From positions 372,001-436,000 of the forward strand of contig NZ_MOBJ01000034.1 in assembly GCF_003732225.1 (NCBI RefSeq): a DNA stretch of 64,000 nt. The letters are read 5' to 3'. The position numbers and the translations under genes were made by a program. Below the pieces are notes generated by a model, which saw only the letters and a list, made by a program, of their open reading frames with translations, made no database searches and was not told the DNA's origin. Within the stretch, counting starts at the first letter, position 1, and every line of letters begins with the position of its first letter. This document shows positions 9,392-18,140 of this stretch, one piece after another. Source of the DNA: Pseudomonas brassicacearum. GTDB lineage: Bacteria > Pseudomonadota > Gammaproteobacteria > Pseudomonadales > Pseudomonadaceae.

Positions 9392-9949
9392 TTATACGGC
9401 CATCAGGTCCTTTTCTTTGTCTTCAGTGAGCTTATTGATCTGAGCCTCGAAGTCCTTGATCAACTTGTCGATATCGGCACTCGCGCGACGCTCTTCGTCT
9501 TCGCTGATTTCCTTATCCTTGACCAGCTTCTTCAGGTCGCCCAGCGCATCACGGCGAATATTACGCACCGCGACACGAGCATCTTCGGCTGCGCTGCGCG
9601 CTTGCTTGGTGAAGCCCTTGCGGGTCTCCTCGGTCAAGGCCGGCATAGATATCAGCAGCAACTCACCCAGGTTAGTCGGGTTGAGGTTCAGACCAGCACT
9701 CTGGATCGCCTTGTCGACCGCTGCGAGCATGTTGCGCTCGAAAGCCACGACTTGCAGGGTCCGGGAGTCCTTCACGGTGACGTTGGCCACGCTGCTCAAA
9801 GGAGTATCCGAACCGTAGTAGGGCACCATCACGCTGCCCAGGATACTTGGGTGCGCCTTGCCTGTACGAATCTGACCAAAAGCGTGCGCCAGCGACTCCA
9901 GGGATTTGGTCATGCGCTCTTGAGCGTCTTTCTTGATTTCGTTGATCAT
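9392..9949 (-). CDS. frr: Ribosome recycling factor
   Basis: Splits post-termination ribosomes together with EF-G. The 185-aa product is full length, starting MINEIKKDAQERMTKSLESL, with the three-helix-bundle and middle-domain sequence typical of the family (RTGKAHPSIL; KLVKDKEISEDEERRA). Its ATG overlaps the pyrH stop as ATGA. The order pyrH-frr-uppS is widely conserved in proteobacteria. Confidence 0.97.
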   Translation of the reverse strand: MINEIKKDAQERMTKSLESLAHAFGQIRTGKAHPSILGSVMVPYYGSDTPLSSVANVTVKDSRTLQVVAFERNMLAAVDKAIQSAGLNLNPTNLGELLLISMPALTEETRKGFTKQARSAAEDARVAVRNIRRDALGDLKKLVKDKEISEDEERRASADIDKLIKDFEAQINKLTEDKEKDLMAV

Positions 9950-10689
9950 TGTTCGCCTTCCTCGATCAGGGTTCCTTCAGCGCCGCCATGCACGATGTTC
10001 AGCAGGGCGCCGGGCTTGTTCATGTTAAATACGCGCAGCGGCATTTTGTGGTCGCGGCACAGGCAAATAGCCGTCAGATCCATCACACCCAGCTTGCGAT
10101 CCAGCACTTCATCGTAGGTCAGATGATCGAACTTCTCGGCATGCGGGTCTTTGAATGGGTCAGCGGTGTACACACCATCAACCTTGGTTGCTTTCAACAC
10201 GACATCAGCATCGATCTCGATCGCTCGCAGGCAAGCTGCCGAGTCCGTGGTGAAGAACGGGTTGCCGGTACCGGCAGCGAAAATAACCACTTCCTTGGCG
10301 TTCAGGTGACGCATGGCTTTGCGGCGATCGTAATGATCGGTCACGCCCACCATGGAAATAGCCGACATCACGATGGCCGAGATATTCGCACGTTCCAGCG
10401 CATCACGCATGGCCAGAGCGTTCATCACAGTGGCCAGCATGCCCATGTGGTCGCCAGTTACCCGATCCATGCCGGCCGCACTCAGTGCCGCGCCGCGGAA
10501 CAGATTACCACCACCAATCACCAGACCGACCTGAACGCCGATACCGACCAGTTGGCCGACTTCCAGCGCCATGCGATCCAGAACCTTGGGATCGATCCCG
10601 AACTCTTCGGAGCCCATCAGGGCCTCGCCGCTAAGCTTGAGTAGAATGCGTTTATAGCGAGCCTGATAACCACTGCCCTGCTGAGCCAT
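9946..10689 (-). CDS. pyrH: Uridylate kinase PyrH
   Basis: Phosphorylates UMP to UDP in pyrimidine nucleotide synthesis; it is a hexameric amino-acid-kinase-fold enzyme regulated by GTP and UTP. The product is 247 aa from MAQQGSGYQARYKRILLKLSGEA. An AGGAG lies 9 bp before the ATG at 10689, which rules out the longer in-frame start at 10752. Motifs include VIGGGNLFRG (phosphate binding) and the conserved TADPFKDP. It is the first gene of the pyrH-frr-uppS-cdsA-dxr run. The tsf terminator lies upstream, so a separate promoter in 10690-10840 is expected. Confidence 0.96.
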   Translation of the reverse strand: MAQQGSGYQARYKRILLKLSGEALMGSEEFGIDPKVLDRMALEVGQLVGIGVQVGLVIGGGNLFRGAALSAAGMDRVTGDHMGMLATVMNALAMRDALERANISAIVMSAISMVGVTDHYDRRKAMRHLNAKEVVIFAAGTGNPFFTTDSAACLRAIEIDADVVLKATKVDGVYTADPFKDPHAEKFDHLTYDEVLDRKLGVMDLTAICLCRDHKMPLRVFNMNKPGALLNIVHGGAEGTLIEEGEQ

Positions 10690-10840
10690 TGCGAATCTCT
10701 CCTGCGGCGTATTTAAAAAATTCTTTGCGGGCTGTTTGCAGCCTGCGTTCACTCTGGTTTGACGCTATCACAGCGCCATCGGAACACGGCTTTGTAAGCC
10801 AGTTCCGACGGAAAACCAAATAAATTGGCTTCCCCATCTG

Positions 10841-10876
10841 AAAAGAGGCTGCGCGCGTGAGCGGGCAGCCTCTTCA
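10841..10876 (-). terminator. Rho-independent terminator after tsf
   Basis: The ten-base arms AAGAGGCTGC and GCAGCCTCTT flank a 12-nt loop, and on the minus strand the stem runs straight into TTTT. It sits about 20 bp after the tsf stop codon, so it should end rpsB-tsf transcripts before pyrH. Confidence 0.8.
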
Positions 10877-10898
10877 GGGCGACAGTTAAAAAACTGTC

Positions 10899-11762
10899 TT
10901 ACGACTTGGCAGCAGCCAGCTGGGCAGCAACTTCTTCAGCGAAGTTGTCGACTGGCTTCTCGATGCCTTCGCCTACTTTGAAGTAGGTGAAGGAAACGAT
11001 TTCAGCACCGGCTTTCTTGGCCAGCTCGCCGACCTTGATTTCAGGGTTCTTGACGAACGCCTGCTCAACCAGGCTGGCTTCGGCCAGGAACTTGCTGATA
11101 CGGCCTTTAACCATGTTTTCAACGATGTTTTCCGGCTTGCCGGCGATCTTGTCAGCGTTCAGCGTCAGGAACACGCCTTTCTCGCGCTCGATCGCTTCAG
11201 CGGAAACTTCCGATGGCAGCAGGAATTCAGGGTTGGTGGCCGCTACGTGCATAGCGATGTCCTTGGCCAGCTCAACGCTGCCGCCTTTCAGGACAACTGC
11301 AACACCGATCTTGTTGCCGTGCAGGTAACCACCGACAACATCACCTTCAACGCGTGCCAGACGACGGATGTTGACGTTTTCGCCAACCTTGCCGACCAGT
11401 ACCAGGCGATCAGCTTCTTGAGCTTCGATCAGCGGAGCAACGTCTACCAGCTTGTCGGCGAACGCTTTTTCAACGCTTGCAGCAACAAATGCCTTGAAGT
11501 CGTCCTGCAGAGCCAGGAAGTCGGTCTGCGAGTTCACTTCCAGCAGAACGGCGGATTTACCGTCTTCCTTCAGAGCGATAGCGCCTTCAGCAGCAACGTT
11601 GCCTGCTTTTTTGGCTGCCTTGATGGCGCCCGAAGCACGCATGTCATCAATGGCTTTTTCGATGTCGCCGCCAGCCTTGGTCAAGGCTTTCTTGCAGTCC
11701 ATCATGCCTTCGCCAGTACGCTCGCGCAGTTCTTTGACCAACGCTGCAGTAATCTCTGCCAT
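10899..11762 (-). CDS. tsf: Translation elongation factor Ts
   Basis: Guanine nucleotide exchange factor for EF-Tu. The 287-aa protein starts MAEITAALVKELRERTGEG after an AGAGGAA, so an upstream in-frame start at 11795 is rejected. The N-terminal UBA-like region (about 1-55) contains the TGxGMMDCKKAL signature that contacts EF-Tu. The core has the TDF motif (NSQTDFLA). It follows rpsB on the same strand across a gap that holds a strong hairpin. Confidence 0.97.
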   Translation of the reverse strand: MAEITAALVKELRERTGEGMMDCKKALTKAGGDIEKAIDDMRASGAIKAAKKAGNVAAEGAIALKEDGKSAVLLEVNSQTDFLALQDDFKAFVAASVEKAFADKLVDVAPLIEAQEADRLVLVGKVGENVNIRRLARVEGDVVGGYLHGNKIGVAVVLKGGSVELAKDIAMHVAATNPEFLLPSEVSAEAIEREKGVFLTLNADKIAGKPENIVENMVKGRISKFLAEASLVEQAFVKNPEIKVGELAKKAGAEIVSFTYFKVGEGIEKPVDNFAEEVAAQLAAAKS

Positions 11763-11911
11763 TTCAAAATTCCTCTTGGATAGGTTATCAACCATTCCAC
11801 CCGATCGAACGGGCGTTCAATTCTTCCCGAACCACCCTTGTTAGCTGCTGCACATTACAAATGCAGTAGCGGCATCCCTGAAACGGGCGCCAACAAATGG
11901 TTTTCGAGGTG

Positions 11912-11940
11912 GCAAAAAGGGGGCCAAGCCCCCTTTTTGC
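11912..11940 (-). terminator. Strong hairpin between rpsB and tsf
   Basis: A perfect 13-bp stem with a 3-nt loop (arm GCAAAAAGGGGGC and its complement) lies 26 bp after the rpsB stop. A-rich and T-rich arm ends make it terminator-like on both strands. On the minus strand it would act as an attenuator that lowers tsf expression relative to rpsB, as described for this operon in enterobacteria. Whether it is partly read through here is inference. Confidence 0.75.
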
Positions 11941-11966
11941 TTACTGAGTCAACGCCAAGGCGTCAA

Positions 11967-12704
11967 TTACTCAGCTGCTGCTACCGGAGCTTCTTCAACG
12001 AACTGCTCGGTGCCGCCAGCAACGTGGTTGCGACCACGGATTACAGCGTCAGCCATCGAACCCATGTACAGCTGGATAGCGCGGATTGCGTCATCGTTGC
12101 CTGGGATGATGTAGTCAACGCCTTCCGGGCTGCTGTTGGTATCGACTACGCCGATAACCGGGATGCCCAGCTTGTTGGCTTCGGTGATCGCGATGCGCTC
12201 GTGATCAACGTCGATAACGAACAGTGCGTCAGGCAGACCGCCCATGTCCTTGATACCACCCAGGGAACGATCGAGCTTTTCCAGGTCGCGAGTACGCATC
12301 AGCGCCTCTTTCTTGGTCAGCTTGGCGAAAGTACCGTCTTCGGCTTGCACTTCAAGGTCACGCAGACGCTTGATGGAAGCACGGATGGTTTTGAAGTTGG
12401 TCAGCATGCCGCCCAACCAGCGGTGATCGACGTACGGCGAACCGCAACGTGCTGCTTCTTCAGCAACGATCTTGCCAGCGGAACGCTTGGTGCCGACGAA
12501 CAGGATCTTGTTTTTGCCCTGGGCCAGACGCTCTACGAAAGTCAGAGCTTCGTTGAACATTGGCAGGGTTTTTTCAAGGTTGATGATGTGGATCTTGTTA
12601 CGCGCGCCGAAAATGTATTTACCCATTTTCGGGTTCCAGTAACGGGTCTGGTGACCGAAGTGCACACCGGCCTTCAGCATATCGCGCATGTTGACTTGGG
12701 ACAT
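11967..12704 (-). CDS. rpsB: 30S ribosomal protein S2
   Basis: Small-subunit ribosomal protein that binds the 16S rRNA head/platform region together with S1. The 245-aa product begins MSQVNMRDMLKAGVHFGHQTRYWNPKM, the standard S2 start, and contains the conserved VGTKR and PDALFVIDVDHE stretches. It ends in an Ala/Glu-rich tail. It is the first gene of the rpsB-tsf unit and is divergent from map. Confidence 0.98.
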   Translation of the reverse strand: MSQVNMRDMLKAGVHFGHQTRYWNPKMGKYIFGARNKIHIINLEKTLPMFNEALTFVERLAQGKNKILFVGTKRSAGKIVAEEAARCGSPYVDHRWLGGMLTNFKTIRASIKRLRDLEVQAEDGTFAKLTKKEALMRTRDLEKLDRSLGGIKDMGGLPDALFVIDVDHERIAITEANKLGIPVIGVVDTNSSPEGVDYIIPGNDDAIRAIQLYMGSMADAVIRGRNHVAGGTEQFVEEAPVAAAE

Positions 12705-13075
12705 GATAGTTCCTTAATAAGTCGGGTTTGGCCTCCACGTATCCCAATGACCAACCAGCAGCATCAGCTGAAGGCACCCAGGTCATCGTGTCGACACGTG
12801 TGTGGATTTAGGCTTTTCAGGGTATCCCCGGAAAGCGGCGCATTTTATATCACAAGGAGGGCGAAAACGAAACCCGGATTCTTGAAACCGGATAAGCGCT
12901 TTTGTCCCGGCCCTTGGAATCCCCCCAGAATGCGCCATTCTATAGAGAGAAGCGATGCACAGAGGCGCAGATTTGCCGTGATCGTCTGTTAGAATCGCGT
13001 TTTTCAGGGCTGCGAGCAGCATCACGCAGAGCCCATTCCGTATAGAAAACGCCACTGAGCGTAGAGAGAGCCTGT
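12705..13075. promoter_or_regulatory. Divergent rpsB/map intergenic region with long rpsB leader
   Basis: A 371-bp gap between divergent rpsB and map, with no convincing gene. The rpsB side is long enough for an S2-type autoregulatory leader. It includes a perfect 12-bp palindrome CGTGTCGACACG at 12787-12798. On the minus strand a TATAGAAT box around 12939-12946 could be the rpsB -10 element. The role as leader is inferred from what is known of S2 operons. Confidence 0.45.
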
Positions 13076-13858
13076 ATGACCGTCACCCTCAAAACCCCAG
13101 AGGACATCGCCAAAATGCGTATCGCCGGCAAACTTGCCGCCGATGTGCTGGAAATGATTGCCGAATTCGTCAAACCCGGCGTCACGACCGAAGAGCTGGA
13201 TCGCATCTGCCACGACTACATCGTCAACGAGCAGAAAGCCATCCCTGCCCCGCTCAACTACAAAGGCTTTCCGAAGTCGATCTGCACCTCGATCAACCAC
13301 GTGGTCTGCCACGGCATTCCGAACGAGAAGCCGCTTAAAGATGGCGACACGCTGAACATCGACGTCACCGTGATCAAAGATGGCTATCACGGTGATACCA
13401 GCCGCATGTTCCATGTCGGCAACGTGCCGGTTTGGGCCGAGCGCCTGTCGCAAGTCACTCAGGAATGCATGTACAAGGCCATCGAGCTGGTCAAGCCTGG
13501 CTGCCGCCTCGGCGATATCGGCGAAGTCATCCAGAAGCACGCTGAAAAGAACGGCTTCTCGGTGGTTCGCGAGTTCTGCGGTCACGGCATCGGCAAGGTG
13601 TTCCACGAAGAACCGCAAATCCTGCATTACGGCCGCGCCGGCACCGGCATGGAACTGAAAGCCGGCATGACCTTCACCATCGAGCCAATGATCAATCAGG
13701 GCCGTGCCGACACCAAGGTACTCGGCGACGGCTGGACCGCGATCACCAAGGATCGCAAGCTGTCGGCCCAGTGGGAGCACACCCTTCTGGTGACCGAAAC
13801 CGGCTACGAGATCTTCACCCTGCGCAGCGATGACACCATTCCTCGCGTTTCGGCCTGA
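13076..13858 (+). CDS. map: Methionine aminopeptidase type I
   Basis: Removes the N-terminal Met from nascent proteins with small second residues. The 260-aa protein starts MTVTLKTPEDIAKMR and has the pita-bread fold metal ligands in order: Asp in NIDVTV, Asp in YHGDTSRMF, His in GHGIGKVFHE, Glu in TIEPM and Glu in QWEHTLLV. It carries no N-terminal extension, as for type Ia. It is divergent from rpsB and 44 bp upstream of glnD, with which it probably shares a transcript. Confidence 0.97.
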   Translation: MTVTLKTPEDIAKMRIAGKLAADVLEMIAEFVKPGVTTEELDRICHDYIVNEQKAIPAPLNYKGFPKSICTSINHVVCHGIPNEKPLKDGDTLNIDVTVIKDGYHGDTSRMFHVGNVPVWAERLSQVTQECMYKAIELVKPGCRLGDIGEVIQKHAEKNGFSVVREFCGHGIGKVFHEEPQILHYGRAGTGMELKAGMTFTIEPMINQGRADTKVLGDGWTAITKDRKLSAQWEHTLLVTETGYEIFTLRSDDTIPRVSA

Positions 13859-13902
13859 TCCGACGAACCCCGCACCCAGCCTATATGAAGGAAAGCCAAT
13901 CG

Positions 13903-16605
13903 ATGCCGCAGGTGGATCCCGAACTCTTCGACCGCGGCCAGTTCCAGGCTGAACTGGCCCTGAAGGCAAGCCCGATTGCGGCCTTCAAGAAGGCGATCCG
14001 CCAGGCGCGAGAGGTGCTCGACGCACGCTTTCGTAGCGGGCGGGACATTCGCCGGCTGATCGAGGATCGTGCCTGGTTCGTCGATAACATCCTGCAAAAG
14101 GCCTGGGAGCAGTTCGACTGGAGTGAAGATGCCGACATCGCGCTGGTCGCCGTCGGCGGCTATGGTCGCGGCGAGTTGCACCCCTACTCCGACATTGATT
14201 TGCTGATCTTGCTGGACAACGCCGATCACGAAGTTTTCCGCGATTCCATCGAGCGTTTTCTGACCCTGCTGTGGGACATCGGTCTGGAGGTCGGCCAAAG
14301 CGTACGCTCAGTGGACGAATGTGCCGAACAAGCCCGCGCTGACCTGACGGTGATCACCAACCTGATGGAAAGCCGCACCATTGCCGGCCCCGAGCATCTG
14401 CGTCAGCGCATGCTCGATGTCACCAGCACCGAACACATGTGGCCGGCCAAGGAGTTCTTCCTGGCCAAACACACCGAACAAAAAGCGCGTCACCACAAAT
14501 ACAACGACACCGAATACAACCTGGAACCCAACGTCAAAGGCTCGCCCGGCGGCCTACGGGATATTCAGACGATTCTCTGGGTGGCACGCCGCCAATACGG
14601 CACGCTGAACCTGCGCGCCCTCGCTGGCGAAGGCTTCCTGGTCGAAAGCGAAAACGCCCTGCTGGCCTCGTCCCAGGAATTTCTGTGGAAGGTTCGCTAC
14701 GCCCTGCACATGCTGGCCGGGCGCGCCGAGGACCGCTTGCTGTTCGATCATCAGCGCTCGATTGCCGGGCTGCTGGGCTTCGTAGGCGAAGACGCGAAAC
14801 ACGCCATCGAAAACTTCATGCAACAGTACTACCGCGTGGTAATGAGCATTGCCCAGCTCAGCGACCTGATCATCCAGCATTTCGAGGAAGTCATCCTCGC
14901 GCCGGAAGATGAAGCGCCGCCACAACCGATCAACTCGCGCTTCCAGTTGCATGACGGCTACATCGAGGCGATCAACACCAACGTGTTCAGGCGCACGCCG
15001 TTTGCCATGCTGGAAATCTTTGTGCTGATGGCCCAACAGCCGGAAATCAAAGGCGTGCGGGCTGACACTATTCGTCTGCTGCGGGAACACCGGCACCTGA
15101 TCGACGACGACTTCCGCAACGACATTCGCAACACCAGCCTGTTCATCGAACTGTTCAAATGCAAGATCGGCATCCACCGCAACCTGCGACGGATGAACCG
15201 TTACGGTATTCTCGGGCGCTACCTGCCGGAGTTCGGTTTTATCGTCGGGCAGATGCAGCACGACCTGTTCCATATTTACACGGTCGACGCCCATACCCTG
15301 AACCTGATCAAGCACCTGCGTAAGTTGCAGTACACCCAGGTGTCCGAAAAATTCCCGCTGGCCAGCAAGCTCATGGGCAAACTGCCCAAGCCCGAGCTGA
15401 TCTACCTCGCCGGGCTGTACCACGACATCGGCAAGGGTCGGCATGGCGATCACTCGGACATCGGCGCGGTCGACGCCGAAGCGTTCTGCCAGCGGCACCA
15501 ACTGCCCGTGTGGGACAGCCGGCTGATTGTCTGGCTGGTACAGAACCACCTGGTGATGTCGACCACCGCGCAGCGCAAGGACCTGTCCGACCCGCAAGTG
15601 ATCCACGACTTCGCGCAGGTCGTCGGTGACGAAACCCGCCTCGATTACCTGTACGTGCTGACCGTCGCCGACATCAACGCCACCAATCCGACGCTATGGA
15701 ACTCCTGGCGCGCCAGCCTGTTGCGCCAGCTCTACACCGAGACCAAGCGGGCCTTGCGTCGCGGCCTGGAAAACCCCGTCGACCGCGAAGAACAGATTCG
15801 CCAGACCCAGAGCGCAGCCCTGGATATTCTGGTGCGCAGCGGCACCGATCCGGACGACGTCGAGCAACTCTGGTCGCAGCTGGGTGATGACTACTTCCTG
15901 CGTCACACCGCCGGCGACGTGGCCTGGCACAGTGATGCCATCCTCCAGCAGCCGGCCGACGGCGGGCCACTGGTGCTGATCAAGGAAACCACCCAGCGCG
16001 AGTTCGAGGGCGGTACGCAGATCTTCATCTACGCGCCGGACCAGCACGACTTCTTCGCCGTGACCGTGGCGGCGATGGACCAGCTCAACCTGAACATTCA
16101 CGACGCCCGGGTTATTACCTCTACCAGCCAGTTCACCCTCGACACCTACATCGTGCTCGACACCGACGGCGACTCGATCGGCGACAACCCGGCGCGGGTC
16201 AAGCAGATCCGCGACGGCCTGACCGAGGCTCTGCGCAACCCCGACGACTACCCGACCATCATCCAGCGTCGGGTGCCGCGCCAGCTCAAGCATTTCGCCT
16301 TCGCGCCGCAAGTGACGATCCACAACGACGCCCAGCGCCAGGTGACGGTGCTGGAACTCAGCGCCCCCGACCGTCCGGGCCTGCTGGCGCGGATCGGAAC
16401 AATCTTTCTCGAATTCGACCTGTCGCTGCAGAACGCCAAGATTGCCACCCTCGGTGAGCGGGTCGAAGACGTATTCTTCATCACTGACGCGAACAACCAC
16501 CCGTTGTCCGACCCACAGCTGTGCAGCCGTTTGCAGGATGCGATCGTCGAACAACTGAGCGTCAGCCCCGAACCGGATATCAAACTTTCACGCATCAGCA
16601 TCTGA
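13903..16605 (+). CDS. glnD: Bifunctional uridylyltransferase/uridylyl-removing enzyme GlnD
   Basis: Nitrogen sensor that uridylylates or de-uridylylates PII (GlnB/GlnK) according to glutamine. The product is 900 aa from MPQVDPELFDRGQFQ; a GAAGGAAAG lies before this ATG, so an in-frame ATG six codons upstream is less likely. Domains in order are the nucleotidyltransferase motif GGYGRGELHPYSDID at about 84-98, a helical linker, an HD hydrolase domain with YHDIGKGRHGDHS near 505, and two ACT domains (about 715-795 and 815-895). Length and order are normal. A REP pair follows the stop. Confidence 0.97.
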   Translation: MPQVDPELFDRGQFQAELALKASPIAAFKKAIRQAREVLDARFRSGRDIRRLIEDRAWFVDNILQKAWEQFDWSEDADIALVAVGGYGRGELHPYSDIDLLILLDNADHEVFRDSIERFLTLLWDIGLEVGQSVRSVDECAEQARADLTVITNLMESRTIAGPEHLRQRMLDVTSTEHMWPAKEFFLAKHTEQKARHHKYNDTEYNLEPNVKGSPGGLRDIQTILWVARRQYGTLNLRALAGEGFLVESENALLASSQEFLWKVRYALHMLAGRAEDRLLFDHQRSIAGLLGFVGEDAKHAIENFMQQYYRVVMSIAQLSDLIIQHFEEVILAPEDEAPPQPINSRFQLHDGYIEAINTNVFRRTPFAMLEIFVLMAQQPEIKGVRADTIRLLREHRHLIDDDFRNDIRNTSLFIELFKCKIGIHRNLRRMNRYGILGRYLPEFGFIVGQMQHDLFHIYTVDAHTLNLIKHLRKLQYTQVSEKFPLASKLMGKLPKPELIYLAGLYHDIGKGRHGDHSDIGAVDAEAFCQRHQLPVWDSRLIVWLVQNHLVMSTTAQRKDLSDPQVIHDFAQVVGDETRLDYLYVLTVADINATNPTLWNSWRASLLRQLYTETKRALRRGLENPVDREEQIRQTQSAALDILVRSGTDPDDVEQLWSQLGDDYFLRHTAGDVAWHSDAILQQPADGGPLVLIKETTQREFEGGTQIFIYAPDQHDFFAVTVAAMDQLNLNIHDARVITSTSQFTLDTYIVLDTDGDSIGDNPARVKQIRDGLTEALRNPDDYPTIIQRRVPRQLKHFAFAPQVTIHNDAQRQVTVLELSAPDRPGLLARIGTIFLEFDLSLQNAKIATLGERVEDVFFITDANNHPLSDPQLCSRLQDAIVEQLSVSPEPDIKLSRISI

Positions 16606-16622
16606 ATCAACAAATTTCCCCC

Positions 16623-16712
16623 TGTGGGAGCGAGCCTGCTCGCGATGGCGTCAGTCCACTCAGCATCGCCAGTGACTGATTTATTGCTATCGCGAGCAGG
16701 CTCGCTCCCACA
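16623..16712. repeat. REPIN-like pair, family A (copy 1)
   Basis: Two inverted copies of a REP sequence (variant core GAGCGAGCCTGCTCGCGA, with CC where most copies have CT) flank about 45 bp between glnD and dapC. Each copy is itself a small hairpin and the pair can form a longer one. This is the classic fluorescens-group arrangement. Confidence 0.85.
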
Positions 16713-16732
16713 TTGAACGAGACCCCGCACCG

Positions 16733-17932
16733 ATGAACAACGCCCTGAACCAGCTCCAGCCTTACCCGTTCGAGAAACTGCGCGCCCTGCTCGGTGCGGT
16801 CACGCCAAACCCTGACAAGCGTCCGATTGCGCTGTCGATCGGCGAGCCGAAGCACCGTTCGCCAAGCTTTGTCGCGCAAGCGCTGGCGAGCAACCTGGAT
16901 CAGATGGCCGTCTACCCGACCACCCTCGGTATTCCCGCATTGCGCGAAGCGATTGCCGGCTGGTGCGAACGTCGCTTCAACGTGCCAAGCGGCTGGATCG
17001 ACCCGGCGCGCAACGTGCTGCCCGTCAACGGCACTCGCGAAGCGCTGTTTGCCTTCACTCAAACCGTGGTCAATCGCGGTGACGACGCACTGATCGTCAG
17101 CCCGAACCCGTTCTACCAGATCTATGAAGGCGCTGCGTTCCTCGCCGGCGCCAAACCGCATTACCTGCCGTGCCTGGATGAAAACGGCTTCAACCCGGAC
17201 TTCGACGCGGTGTCGGACGACATCTGGAAACGCTGCCAGATCCTGTTCCTGTGCTCGCCGGGCAACCCGACTGGCGCGCTGATCCCGGTCGAAACCCTGA
17301 AAAAACTGATCGCCCTGGCCGACAAACACGACTTCGTGATTGCTGCCGACGAGTGCTATAGCGAGCTCTACTTCAACGAACAGACACCACCGCCTGGCCT
17401 GCTCAGCGCCTGCGTGGAACTGGGCCGCAAGGACTTCAAACGCTGCGTGGTGTTCCACAGCCTGTCCAAGCGTTCCAACCTGCCGGGCCTGCGCTCGGGT
17501 TTCGTCGCCGGTGATGCCGAGATTCTCAAAGGCTTCCTGCTCTATCGCACCTACCACGGCTGCGCCATGCCGGTTCAGACCCAACTCGCCAGCGTTGCCG
17601 CGTGGAACGACGAAGTTCACGTAAGCGCCAACCGTGCGCTGTACCGCGAGAAATACGATGCGGTACTGGAAATCCTCAGCCCGGTGATGGACGTACAGCG
17701 CCCGGACGGCGGTTTCTACCTGTGGCCGAATGTTGAAGGCGACGATGCCGCGTTCTGCCGTGACCTGTTTGTCGAAGAACATGTGACGGTGGTGCCGGGG
17801 TCTTATCTGTCCCGTGAAGTGGACGGGGTCAATCCCGGCGCCGGGCGTGTGCGCCTGGCGTTGGTTGCACCGCTGGCAGAGTGCGTTGAGGCCGCTGAAC
17901 GGATTCGCGACTTCATCAAACGCCGTCGCTAA
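16733..17932 (+). CDS. dapC: Succinyldiaminopimelate transaminase DapC
   Basis: PLP enzyme that transfers the amino group from glutamate to N-succinyl-2-amino-6-ketopimelate in the succinylase lysine/DAP pathway. The 399-aa protein is a class I/II aminotransferase with SPNPFYQIYEG, CSPGNPTGA and the PLP-Lys motif SLSKRSNLPGLRSG. Its function is supported by dapD and dapE in the same window and by the usual glnD-dapC linkage in pseudomonads. A general aminotransferase role cannot be excluded from sequence alone. Confidence 0.9.
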   Translation: MNNALNQLQPYPFEKLRALLGAVTPNPDKRPIALSIGEPKHRSPSFVAQALASNLDQMAVYPTTLGIPALREAIAGWCERRFNVPSGWIDPARNVLPVNGTREALFAFTQTVVNRGDDALIVSPNPFYQIYEGAAFLAGAKPHYLPCLDENGFNPDFDAVSDDIWKRCQILFLCSPGNPTGALIPVETLKKLIALADKHDFVIAADECYSELYFNEQTPPPGLLSACVELGRKDFKRCVVFHSLSKRSNLPGLRSGFVAGDAEILKGFLLYRTYHGCAMPVQTQLASVAAWNDEVHVSANRALYREKYDAVLEILSPVMDVQRPDGGFYLWPNVEGDDAAFCRDLFVEEHVTVVPGSYLSREVDGVNPGAGRVRLALVAPLAECVEAAERIRDFIKRRR

Positions 17933-17945
17933 TAATGTTTAATAC

Positions 17946-17968
17946 CTGCACGGTGCAATGCCGTGCAG
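17946..17968 (+). terminator. Hairpin just after dapC
   Basis: An 8-bp stem CTGCACGG/CCGTGCAG with a 7-nt loop starts 14 bp after the dapC stop. No clear T-tract follows, so it may be a weak terminator or an mRNA-stabilising hairpin. Confidence 0.45.
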
Positions 17969-18140
17969 ACGCACTCAAACATAAAGCAATACAAGCCTTT
18001 CAATTTAAACTTCTCGCTCTTTGCGCAGACGATTACTCTCATCCTTCACCGTTAGCTTATTAACAACTTACCACTCACTCACGTCATGGCCAATAAAAAC
18101 CAAACGGTTATTTTCACTCTGAAAACAAGGATGTTTATTG

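Noticed and set aside
12783..13055. 90-codon minus-strand frame in the rpsB/map gap
   Set aside because: No ribosome binding site, no domain, and it covers the expected promoters; treated as non-coding.
13022..13969. 315-codon minus-strand frame over map
   Set aside because: Antisense to map, which has all five metal ligands; no independent support.
16607..17782. 391-codon minus-strand frame over dapC
   Set aside because: Antisense to dapC and starts within it; no domain recognised, and it reads through a REP pair.
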